DNA from: Segatella copri
Lineage (GTDB): Bacteria > Bacteroidota > Bacteroidia > Bacteroidales > Bacteroidaceae
Assembly (NCBI RefSeq): GCF_019249655.2
Contig: NZ_CP137557.1
Location: forward strand, 3,815,001-3,879,000
Length of the DNA stretch: 64,000 bases
Reading direction: 5' to 3'
The position numbers were made by a program, and so were the translations under genes. Numbering within the stretch: the first letter of the stretch is position 1; the number at the start of each line of letters is the position of its first letter. The notes under the pieces are model-generated. The model did no database searches, was not told the origin of the DNA, and was given only the letters and a program-made list of their open reading frames with translations. This document shows, piece after piece, positions 42,526-50,062 of this stretch.

Positions 42526-43907
42526 CAATAGTTCGTTAAAATTTGAGATAATGGCTAAGCAGCTTTACGTTGCCAGCCAAAGAGTTCTTTGATAGTATGA
42601 CTAATTAACTTTCGGTTCGGTATTCTCCGACACTTGTTGAAAATTAATTTAGCGATGTATGTGCTTGCCATAATCTCCTTGAAAGAAGCCATGGAATACG
42701 GCAATTCATTTTCCTTCATCATCACTTTCGCAACATTCTGTGATGCGAATGATGCATTATAGGAAAAGTCCAACTGGTTCTTGTGTCTTGCTTGGCAATG
42801 CGTAAGACCAGTATATTGCTTTGCATCGCGAAAACAAAACTCTATTTGGAATCTTGAGCGGTATGTGCGCAACACTTCCTCACCCGACATGGATGTCTTT
42901 GTTGAGAAGAAAAGCTTGTGTTTTCCGTTCGGCATAACCCAAATGACAAGGCGCACTTTCTGCTTCAATGCCTTTGAATAGGCTATGAGTGTGTAGGCTG
43001 TGCCTTCAAGTCCTTCAATATGCAACTCTGCCATACGTGTGAGGTCAAGTTTCTTGTAGTTGATTTTTCCGTCAAGTGTCTTGGGACGTCCAGGCTTATT
43101 GGAACGAGGTCCCGTATACACATAATATAGGCTCGCAGTATCCCTGAAGCGGCTGACAAGATGGAAACCGCACTCTTTGATTCCGTCCACAAACGGACGG
43201 ATAGAGAAGAAAGCGTCAGCGACAACAATATCGGTGACCTTCAACAAATCCTTCTTATAACGCTTGATGACCGCTATGTAATGTTGCACGAGAGTCATGT
43301 TACGCATTTTCAATTCTCCAGTAGATGGAGTCTGATGGGCGCGCAGCATCATGCAACTGTTGGCATGGACATCGACAAGTGCAAGCCCCATGATTTCAAG
43401 CCCATGCTTCATGGAACTTGCACAACCGGACCAGAAAGTACCGATATGCGGAGTCTTCTTACCCGACTTGCTGATGTAGCTCGGATCGATGGCTATAGCC
43501 AATAGACCATCCATATTCAAGTAACGTCGGCATAGGGCAAGGTTGAACTTCACCCAGTCTATGCATTTAGCACGACCACGGTTGAAGTTCGTTCTGTAGG
43601 TCTGCTCACAATGGGTGCCGTAACGCTCCATTTGAGTGAAATTTATCTTTCTTTGTATCGTCATGTACAATAAAAGTATTTCCAAGAGTAGACTCTCGAA
43701 AGTTTTGCTTAACTTTGCAGATGAACTTTTGATAGCATCTCTGCATATTTCCGTATATTGGTTGAGTGGTTCTGATGTCATATAACTTTGAGCTTAGAGA
43801 ACTATAAAGTTACTGATAATCAGCCACTTAACCAAATTTTATTAGTTATATTACGTTAATTAACTCTCTCATTTTCAATCGATTACATAAGAATTAACAG
43901 AGTATTG
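42526..43907 (-). mobile_element. IS4-like insertion sequence, copy 1 (1382 bp) in the sensor kinase gene
   Basis: Imperfect terminal inverted repeats CAATAGTTCGTTAA (42526, plus strand) and CAATACTCTGTTAA (reading inward from 43907). Target duplication ATATTA at 42520-42525 and 43908-43913. One transposase gene on the minus strand. Related to, but clearly distinct from, the element at 45472-46865. Confidence 0.9.
42555..43781 (-). CDS. IS4-family transposase (copy 1)
   Basis: 408 residues, apparently intact. DDE catalytic sites: LAIAIDPSYISKSGKKTPHIG (first Asp), DIVVADAFFS (second Asp) and the signature YRSRFQIEFCFRDAK, which fits Y-x2-R-x3-E-x6-K of the IS4 family. It lies wholly within the element and opposite to the peptide operon. 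It is homologous over its full length to the transposase at 45613-46836, with many substitutions, so they are different elements of one group rather than copies from a recent burst. Confidence 0.92.
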   Translation of the reverse strand: MTSEPLNQYTEICRDAIKSSSAKLSKTFESLLLEILLLYMTIQRKINFTQMERYGTHCEQTYRTNFNRGRAKCIDWVKFNLALCRRYLNMDGLLAIAIDPSYISKSGKKTPHIGTFWSGCASSMKHGLEIMGLALVDVHANSCMMLRAHQTPSTGELKMRNMTLVQHYIAVIKRYKKDLLKVTDIVVADAFFSIRPFVDGIKECGFHLVSRFRDTASLYYVYTGPRSNKPGRPKTLDGKINYKKLDLTRMAELHIEGLEGTAYTLIAYSKALKQKVRLVIWVMPNGKHKLFFSTKTSMSGEEVLRTYRSRFQIEFCFRDAKQYTGLTHCQARHKNQLDFSYNASFASQNVAKVMMKENELPYSMASFKEIMASTYIAKLIFNKCRRIPNRKLISHTIKELFGWQRKAA

Positions 43908-44358
43908 ATATTAATAAGGTATAGGTAAAGCCCTCATTTAGATTTTTCTTGAATATTCGGGAGAGTTTGGCTAAATTAATGGGATTACCCTTGGCAGTAA
44001 GTCTATCTTTTGTCAATAATCCCATAGCTTCAGCTTCTGTCTCTGCAATACCTTTATCTCTTAGGTCTTGAATGTTTATTTCGTCAAAGCGAATGACATC
44101 TTCTTTCTCGGGCTTCGCCTTGAGAAAGTCTTCGTCCGTCATTATTTTTGTGTAGAGTCGTTGTTTTCCATCTTTATGTGGATTGTAATTTTGATGTGCT
44201 CGGATAGCATATTCTTCATCAACAGAAACTTTTAGTGCAGAATTAATCTTATCTATTTCCTTATAGATATATTCCTTGTATTGCAAAGATACATTATATC
44301 CTTGTAACAATGTAACAACTAAAAGTGCTAAAATCGTTATACAATAATACTTTTTCAT
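43908..44358 (-). pseudogene. Sensor histidine kinase, N-terminal part (gene split by IS)
   Basis: Begins MKKYYCITILALLVVTLLQGYNVSLQYKEYIYKEID: a TM helix followed by a periplasmic sensor segment (about 25-150; TKIMTDEDFLKAKPEKEDVIRFDEINIQDL, MGLLTKDRLTAKGNPINLAKLSRIF). At the junction the gene reads FTYTLLI and would continue ILDENKK across the excised element. As it stands, the frame runs into IS sequence and stops after a few codons. Its promoter (44393-44400) and the divergent peptide promoter (44515-44522) share the 194-base intergenic space. Confidence 0.9.
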
Positions 44359-44392
44359 GCTTTGTATTTTTACTTATTTTACTTCAAAAGTG

Positions 44393-44400
44393 CAAAAATA
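44393..44400 (-). promoter_or_regulatory. -7 promoter box for the sensor kinase/response regulator unit
   Basis: Plus CAAAAATA is TATTTTTG on the minus strand, 34 bases before the kinase ATG. Confidence 0.6.
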
Positions 44401-44490
44401 CAAATATTTTTTCAAAGTAGCGTACTTTCTAACATCATTTTTATATGAAAATTTAGGGGGTAAATATTATGTGGGAAATGATGTAAAAAG

Positions 44491-44522
44491 TTTGGTGGTT
44501 TGAGCAATTTGACGTAATTTTG
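44491..44522 (+). promoter_or_regulatory. Promoter of the peptide operon
   Basis: -33 box TTTG (44491-44494) and -7 box TAATTTTG (44515-44522), 20 bases apart; first precursor ATG 31 bases on. The divergent regulator promoter lies about 110 bases away, so one response-regulator site could serve both. Confidence 0.65.
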
Positions 44523-44552
44523 CAACTAGAAAATTAATCAAATTAAAATTGT

Positions 44553-44684
44553 ATGGATATATTGAAAGATTTAGACTTAAGCCTAATTGTAGGCGGTGGG
44601 TATTGGTGGTTAGATTCTTTAGGAAATTGGCACTATAACCCAGATGACGAAGAACCTGATGGTGATGACACCATTTGGGGATAG
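44553..44684 (+). CDS. Double-glycine-leader peptide precursor 1 (43 aa)
   Basis: ATG 44553, TAG 44682-44684. A 16-residue leader MDILKDLDLSLIVGGG has the hydrophobic pattern and glycine pair recognised by C39 peptidases. The 27-residue core starts YWWLDSLGNWHYNP, is rich in aromatic residues (four Trp, two Tyr), then acidic (DDEEPDGDD) and ends TIWG. It has no Cys. Position just after a good promoter and before precursor 2, the maturase and the C39 exporter supports the call. The modification, if any, is unknown: absence of Cys excludes thioether products made from its own residues; Trp/Tyr-centred radical cross-links are conceivable (inference). Confidence 0.78.
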   Translation: MDILKDLDLSLIVGGGYWWLDSLGNWHYNPDDEEPDGDDTIWG

Positions 44685-44792
44685 TCATTAAAGTAAGAAA
44701 AATAATAAAGTCGACGATATTATTTGCAGACCTTACTGTGTAAAGGAACGATTGCTGAAGCGTTTATTTAAGTAGGCATAAATTGTATTATT

Positions 44793-44954
44793 ATGAATTT
44801 ACAAACTTTCAATTTGAAGAACTCTTCTGTCTTGAATGAAGAAGAGTTGATGGTATTGCTAGGCGGTGGTATTGATAATAATGAACCGCTAACAAAACCT
44901 GGTAACAACACAGACAAGTGCAACAAATGTGATAAATGTGCTATTTGCTTCTGA
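44793..44954 (+). CDS. Double-glycine-leader peptide precursor 2 (53 aa, GG-Bacteroidales type)
   Basis: ATG 44793, TGA 44952-44954. The leader (residues 1-26) ends LNEEELMVLLGGG, the classical pattern of Bacteroidales natural-product precursors that pair with a radical SAM maturase. The core (27-53) begins IDNNEPLTKPGNN and ends KCNKCDKCAICF, with Cys43, Cys46, Cys49 and Cys52 exactly three residues apart (CX2CX2CX2C). Cleavage would fall after Gly25 or Gly26. Such regularly spaced Cys are typical substrates for thioether-forming radical SAM enzymes; that outcome is inferred. It lies 108 bases after precursor 1 and 130 before the maturase gene. Confidence 0.85.
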   Translation: MNLQTFNLKNSSVLNEEELMVLLGGGIDNNEPLTKPGNNTDKCNKCDKCAICF

Positions 44955-45011
44955 TTTTTTGAAGTCATATAGAAGATGAACATTTGTTAATAGAAAAAGT
45001 ATCTGGAACTA

Positions 45012-45058
45012 TCAAGCTGGATAAGTACTCTGTCTCCTAGGTACGGTATCCAGCTTGA
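45012..45058 (+). other. Stable stem-loop between precursor 2 and the maturase gene
   Basis: TCAAGCTGGATA (45012-45023) pairs perfectly with TATCCAGCTTGA (45047-45058). No T-run follows. Such a stem between precursor and enzyme genes commonly limits read-through or protects the precursor message, giving much precursor and little enzyme; this role is inferred. Confidence 0.65.
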
Positions 45059-45084
45059 ATGTGTGTAATTCAATACTATAGTTT

Positions 45085-45471
45085 ATGAGATCAAATGATT
45101 TTTTATATATTGTTCCATTAGATGATAACGTGCATTTTGTAATCTTCAATGGATTTAACAAGGAATTTCTTATTTTAGAGGAAGAAGCCTTAGCTTCAAT
45201 GATGGAATTAACAAATAATCCTGATAATTATGCAAGTACTCACCCTAAAATATTACAAAGATTGGCTACTTCAAAATTTATAGTTGAAGACGATTTTGAC
45301 GAAAGAGCTATCTTGAAAAAGGAAAGGGATAGCTTTGTCCATGCCTTAGAATTCAAAACGACAATCCTTCCTACATTCGAATGTAACTATAATTGTTGGT
45401 ATTGCGTACAAGAGCATGAACCAGTTGTCTTGGATTATACTCGGTTTGACTTAATAATGAAACATATAAAA
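45085..45471 (+). pseudogene. Radical SAM peptide maturase, N-terminal part (gene split by IS)
   Basis: 129 codons up to the IS. Starts MRSNDFLYIVPLDDNVHFVIFNGFNKEFL, a precursor-recognition-type region, then the [4Fe-4S] motif CNYNCWYC (Cys100, Cys104, Cys107; CX3CX2C). The gene is interrupted after MKHIK; as it stands, translation adds about ten IS-derived residues and stops at 45507. With one 6-bp duplication the frame continues into 46872 to give a 434-residue enzyme. By family this is the radical SAM maturase of the GG-Bacteroidales peptide systems. Confidence 0.92.
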
Positions 45472-46865
45472 CAATACTGCGTTAAATTAATATTTAATCG
45501 TCTGTAAATCAATAACTTATATTAAGAAATGCTTATGAAAACTTAACTATAGAAAGTTGGTCAAGTCGCTGATTTTCAGTAACTTTGCAAATCACGACAA
45601 ACGCAAAATTATATGAATACAGGACTTGACCAATATATGGATATCTTTAAAGATGCAGTTGAAGATTCGGCTGCAAAGTTAACAAAAAGTTTCGAGAAAA
45701 TACTCATCGAGGTGATAATTTTGTTCATGGTAATACCAAGAAAGATAAATTTCACCCAAATGGGGAGGTATGGCTCGCATGTTGAGCAAACCTATCGCAA
45801 CGCATTCGGCTTAAAAAAGTCGAAAAGCATTGACTGGCTCAAACTTAATGTCTCACTTGCCAAGCGCTTCTTTGGTAAACAGGGAAGATGGGCTATTGCC
45901 ATTGATCCCAGCTACATCAGCAAAGCTGGCAAGAAGACTCCACATATCGGTCGTTTTTGGTCGGGATGTGCACAGTCTGTTAAACATGGTCTCGAAATCA
46001 TGGGTATTGGCCTCATTGATATTGATGCCAAAGACTGCATGATGTTAAAAGCACACCAGTCGCTAAGTAATAAAGAACTGAGTCTTAGAAACAAGACTAT
46101 GGTAGATTTCTATATCAGCGTCATTAAGCGTTACCGCAAGGAACTTCTTAAACTCTCAACCCTCATAGTTGCAGATGCTTACTTCTCTACAAGTACATTT
46201 GTTAATGGGATAAAGAAAGAAGGGTTCTCTTTGATAAGCCGCTTTCGTGACAATGCTTGTCTCTTTTATGTCTATGCTGGTCCACGTACTGGAAAACGTG
46301 GTCGCCCCAAGACCAAGGATGGCAAGATTGATATGAAGAATCTTGACCTCACTCGAATGGAGAAGATGGAGATGAAAGATATAGAAGGAACAGCTTATAC
46401 TTTGATAGCCTATTCCAAGGCACTCAGGTGTAAAGTTAGACTTGTCATCTGGCAGATGCCGAATGGCAAGAAGAAACTATTCTTCTCTACAGACACCTCA
46501 CTTTCGGGTGAAGAAGTACTTCTTTATTATAGAACCAGGTTCCAGATCGAATTTTGCTTTCGTGACGCCAAAGGCTATACTGGTCTTATGGACTGCCAGG
46601 CTCGCGATAAGTGGAAACTCGATTTTGCTTTCAATGCTTCGTTCACATCACTAAATGTTGCCAAGGTAACTATGAAGGAGATGGGAATGGAATATTCTAT
46701 GTCTTCATTCAAGTCACTGATGACCAATATTTATCTGGTGAAACGAATTTTTAAAGCAAGCGGGTACACCCCGAACCGAACTTTAATTAGCAAGATTTTC
46801 AAAGATCTCTCGTGCTTACAGCGTATAGCTGCTTAGCACATTATTGAATTATTAACGAACTATTG
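45472..46865 (+). mobile_element. IS4-like insertion sequence, copy 2 (1394 bp) in the maturase gene
   Basis: Terminal inverted repeats CAATACTGCGTTAA (45472) and CAATAGTTCGTTAA (reading inward from 46865). Target duplication ATAAAA at 45466-45471 and 46866-46871. Same end sequences and duplication length as the element at 42526-43907, opposite orientation. Confidence 0.92.
45613..46836 (+). CDS. IS4-family transposase (copy 2)
   Basis: 407 residues, apparently intact. Catalytic sites: WAIAIDPSYISKAGKKTPHIG (first Asp), TLIVADAYFS (second Asp), YRTRFQIEFCFRDAK (Y-x2-R-x3-E-x6-K). A TAACTTTG box at about 45579-45586 could be its own promoter. Paralogous to the transposase at 42555-43781: conserved around the catalytic sites and at the start (KINFTQMxRYG), divergent elsewhere. 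Confidence 0.93.
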   Translation: MNTGLDQYMDIFKDAVEDSAAKLTKSFEKILIEVIILFMVIPRKINFTQMGRYGSHVEQTYRNAFGLKKSKSIDWLKLNVSLAKRFFGKQGRWAIAIDPSYISKAGKKTPHIGRFWSGCAQSVKHGLEIMGIGLIDIDAKDCMMLKAHQSLSNKELSLRNKTMVDFYISVIKRYRKELLKLSTLIVADAYFSTSTFVNGIKKEGFSLISRFRDNACLFYVYAGPRTGKRGRPKTKDGKIDMKNLDLTRMEKMEMKDIEGTAYTLIAYSKALRCKVRLVIWQMPNGKKKLFFSTDTSLSGEEVLLYYRTRFQIEFCFRDAKGYTGLMDCQARDKWKLDFAFNASFTSLNVAKVTMKEMGMEYSMSSFKSLMTNIYLVKRIFKASGYTPNRTLISKIFKDLSCLQRIAA

Positions 46866-47789
46866 ATAAAAAAATATTTGTTGGAAAATACCATTCATGA
46901 ATATGTTTTATCTTGGTTTGGTGGAGAACCACTGACGCAGCCGAAAGTTATAGAATACATAGCTCCGAAACTGATTAGTTTTTGTGAAGAGCATAAAATT
47001 GATTTTAGTAGTGGCATAACTACGAATGGTGCTTTGCTCAATATTGATAATATCAAACTTTTACAGAAATGCAAGGTTGATTATTATCAAATAGCAATAG
47101 ATGGCGATGAGAAGACTCATAATAAAAATAAGCAAGATAGTTTATCTGACAGTTCTTTTCGGTTGATATTGAATAATATTGTTAACTTATTGAGGATAAA
47201 TTCTGAGGCAAAAGTTACGTTGAGAATCAATTATACATTGGCAACATTGAAAAGTGACACACTGGTAACTGATATAACTAGATATATTCCAAAAGAATAT
47301 AGAAATAGAATATTAGTGGATTTACAAAAGGTATGGCAAGTTAAAGAGCAGAACGTGTCTATTCTTTTGTTGCGCAAATTGCAAGAAAAACTTGTTGAAT
47401 GTGGCTTTGAACTCTCTATCCAACATGTATTCTCTATGTGCTATGTAGAAAAAGAACATTATAATATGTTCTATTATAATGGAGGAGTGGAAAAATGTGA
47501 TAAGAGACCAATTGGTAAATTACGTGGTTATCTAGATCCTAATGGAGATATAATTTGGAAAGAAAAACCAGTTTTTTCTGACTATGACTTATTTGACGAG
47601 AAATGCGTTTGTAATAATTGTCATTATTATCCGTTATGTTATTGTGGTTGTCCTATATTACGAGAAGAACGAATAATAGAAAACCACGGCAAAATACCTT
47701 GTGGTCATCAAGGACAATATGAATTGTTGGAACATCGTATAAAAGATTATTGTTGGCGAGTCATTAATAATAAAAAACTTAAGAGATGA
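46866..47789 (+). pseudogene. Radical SAM peptide maturase, C-terminal part (gene split by IS)
   Basis: Continues the TIM-barrel after the IS: KKYLLENTIHEYVLSWFGGEPLTQPKVIEYI with the GGEP motif that binds the SAM amino group, GITTNGALL, and YQIAIDGDEKTHN. The C-terminal SPASM/twitch-like auxiliary cluster region is present: CDKRPIGKLRGYLDPNGDIIW and CVCNNCHYYPLCYCGCP, plus IPCGHQ. It overlaps the next gene by four bases (ATGA). A TTG at 46863 keeps the fragment open, but without the CX3CX2C part it cannot be a working radical SAM enzyme. Confidence 0.9.
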
Positions 47790-50062
47790 AGTACATTTGG
47801 GTAGTGTTGATGTTATTTTTGTTTCCTTTCACTTGCTTAGCGCAGGTGAGAGGAAAAATTGTATCTGTATCGGATTCTTCTTGTGTACCTTTTGTTACAG
47901 TTTCTGCTTTTGATAAAACAAATCGGTTTCTGGGTGGAGTGCGCAGTATGGAAACAGGAGAATTCTCTTTGGAGAGCAAAGGAAACATATATAAATTGTC
48001 TTTCCAGTCGATAGGTTTTGAAAAACGAGATACTATATCTCCTCTTGGTTTCAAGGGCGATATAGGTGTCGTTGTATTGCAATCAAAGGTGGAAAACTTA
48101 AAGGAGGTGGTAGCTGTGGCTGATATGGTGAGTAGAAATGCATCTAAAGAAACTGTATTCATCACCGATTCCCTTCGAAAAGGAACCACTAGTGCTATAC
48201 AGCTATTAGCAAAAATTCCAGGTATAACAACAGATTGGGGAACAGACGAAGTGAATGTAGGAAAAGATAAAAATGTACCTGTAATTATCAATGGCAAGGA
48301 AGTAAAACGAGAATATGCCATCAGCATAAACCCAAAGCGCATCAAAACCGTAGAAATTATGCGTTATCCTGCTGGTAAATATTCTGAATATCCAGTAGTG
48401 CTTAATATGGAACTGGTTAATGACTATACAGGATGGGATATAAGTGCGTTCTCTCGCAATTTGTATTCTTTCAGAAATAAGCATTCCAATAGTGAAGTTA
48501 TGGGTGCAAACTTTACCTATACATTTCCAAGGGTTAATCTGTATGGCAGCCTAAACTTTACGCATCGTCAGAATTATGATGTTTTAGGTTATGAATATAG
48601 TAACTTGGGTGATGTGACGATAAAATCAAAGGCTATTGATTATAGAAAACCAAACATGAGTACTGGGAGCAATATTGGTAGCTTTAGTTTGGGAACAGAT
48701 TATAAATTGTCAGATAATCAAACACTATCTGTGCAAGCTTGGATAGAGACAAAGGGAAGTAAACAAAGTGATTTCTTTTCTGTTTCTAATAGGGACGAAA
48801 AATATGAATCAAATAGCCTAGATGATTTCAATACAGATGATTATACTATTGGATTGTTTTATAAGGGAACGGTTCTAAAACATTTAAATTTATCTTCGGA
48901 ACTCATATATAATAGGTATGATATTCATGAAGATAGATTTTATAGTGCAAAAAATGATGTAGCTCAAACCCCTTACAAGGGAGATAAAAACTATTGGCGT
49001 TATTATTTGTCTGGTTATTATAACTTAGGCAGTAAGGTGTCTTTGTGGGCAGACTTCACCCAAATATGGAAAGATTATTCTAATTCTGACCGAAATGAGA
49101 ATGTTCTGTTGCATAGTAGCAAGGAAACTCGAAGTAAATTGATGGGAGCAATATCATATCAGCCATTTAGAAATTTCAATGCTTTGCTAGGCACTCATTT
49201 GTTGACTGTTAAAGATGAAAACCAATTGAAGGCTGTATCTGAGAAACATACATCTTGGATGCCTTTGTTTAAAGGTTATTGGAAACCTATTAAGTGGATG
49301 TATTTGCAATATAATTATTTTTGTGATGTGGAGTATCCCAACCTTGATCAGTTGTCAACGGTAAGATGGCAAGTGAACGATGTGCTTTGGCATAGAGGCA
49401 ATTCTGAGTTGAAACCTAGAATTATGCATTATTCTGAAATTACGGTCAACTTTGTCAATATAGTCAAGATTGACTATATGTACAAGCAGAGCAAGGATGA
49501 GATTATAGACTATTATCAGCAAGAAGAGGATAAAACTTATCAAACTCAAGCAAATTGTAATTACAGACATAATTACTTGGGAATGGAAGGTGATTATAAT
49601 CTTGGCAAAGGCGTAGAACTGTCATTTGTTGCAAATTACCAATGGTATCATCGGTATATGAAAGATGACACGAAGCATTTTGGCAGAACCTGGTATCTTG
49701 ATACACAGTTTCTTTGGAATGTTCCAAAAACAAAATTGAGTTTCATGGCTAGCTATTTCCTTCGACATGACAAATTGCCATTATTACAAGGTAAACAGTA
49801 TGATGAAGAGGAAAAGTTGTTTGTAGGAACTTCTTACTCTTTGTTAAAAGGTAAGTTGCCAATATCTTTGGAAGTAAGCATACCGACTTCCATGATTTCC
49901 AAGAAGACTTATACAAAAGTGAGTCTTCCAAATTTTGCTTATCAAACCTATGGCGATAATAGAGTAAATGCTTTTGTTGCCCTTATCAGTGTTAAGTATA
50001 GTTTGGGTAAGGGGAAGACAACAAAGCTAAATAATAGTAAGAATTTAGATGTGGAAAAGTAA
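47786..50062 (+). CDS. TonB-receptor-like outer-membrane beta-barrel protein of the peptide operon
   Basis: 758 residues. Signal peptide MKYIWVVLMLFLFPFTCLAQ, a carboxypeptidase-regulatory-like Ig domain (about 22-100), a plug-like part (KETVFITDSLRKGTTSAIQLLAKIPGITTDWGTDEVNVGKDKNVPVIINGKEV; KTVEIMRYPAGKYSEYPVVLNMELV), then a long strand-rich barrel. This is the DUF/OMP_b-brl type found next to radical SAM/GG-leader genes in Bacteroidota. Start overlaps the maturase stop; its own stop is immediately followed by the exporter ATG, so translation is coupled. It may move the peptide across, or act at, the outer membrane; direction is unknown. Confidence 0.85.
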   Translation: MKYIWVVLMLFLFPFTCLAQVRGKIVSVSDSSCVPFVTVSAFDKTNRFLGGVRSMETGEFSLESKGNIYKLSFQSIGFEKRDTISPLGFKGDIGVVVLQSKVENLKEVVAVADMVSRNASKETVFITDSLRKGTTSAIQLLAKIPGITTDWGTDEVNVGKDKNVPVIINGKEVKREYAISINPKRIKTVEIMRYPAGKYSEYPVVLNMELVNDYTGWDISAFSRNLYSFRNKHSNSEVMGANFTYTFPRVNLYGSLNFTHRQNYDVLGYEYSNLGDVTIKSKAIDYRKPNMSTGSNIGSFSLGTDYKLSDNQTLSVQAWIETKGSKQSDFFSVSNRDEKYESNSLDDFNTDDYTIGLFYKGTVLKHLNLSSELIYNRYDIHEDRFYSAKNDVAQTPYKGDKNYWRYYLSGYYNLGSKVSLWADFTQIWKDYSNSDRNENVLLHSSKETRSKLMGAISYQPFRNFNALLGTHLLTVKDENQLKAVSEKHTSWMPLFKGYWKPIKWMYLQYNYFCDVEYPNLDQLSTVRWQVNDVLWHRGNSELKPRIMHYSEITVNFVNIVKIDYMYKQSKDEIIDYYQQEEDKTYQTQANCNYRHNYLGMEGDYNLGKGVELSFVANYQWYHRYMKDDTKHFGRTWYLDTQFLWNVPKTKLSFMASYFLRHDKLPLLQGKQYDEEEKLFVGTSYSLLKGKLPISLEVSIPTSMISKKTYTKVSLPNFAYQTYGDNRVNAFVALISVKYSLGKGKTTKLNNSKNLDVEK

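Noticed and set aside
44553..44954. Lanthipeptide (class I or II) cluster
   Set aside because: No LanB, LanC or LanM-like gene is present; the only modifying enzyme is a radical SAM protein and precursor 1 has no Cys.
42526..46865. Composite transposon carrying the peptide precursors between two IS copies
   Set aside because: The elements are distinct, each has its own 6-bp target duplication, and both lie inside genes of the locus, so they inserted separately.
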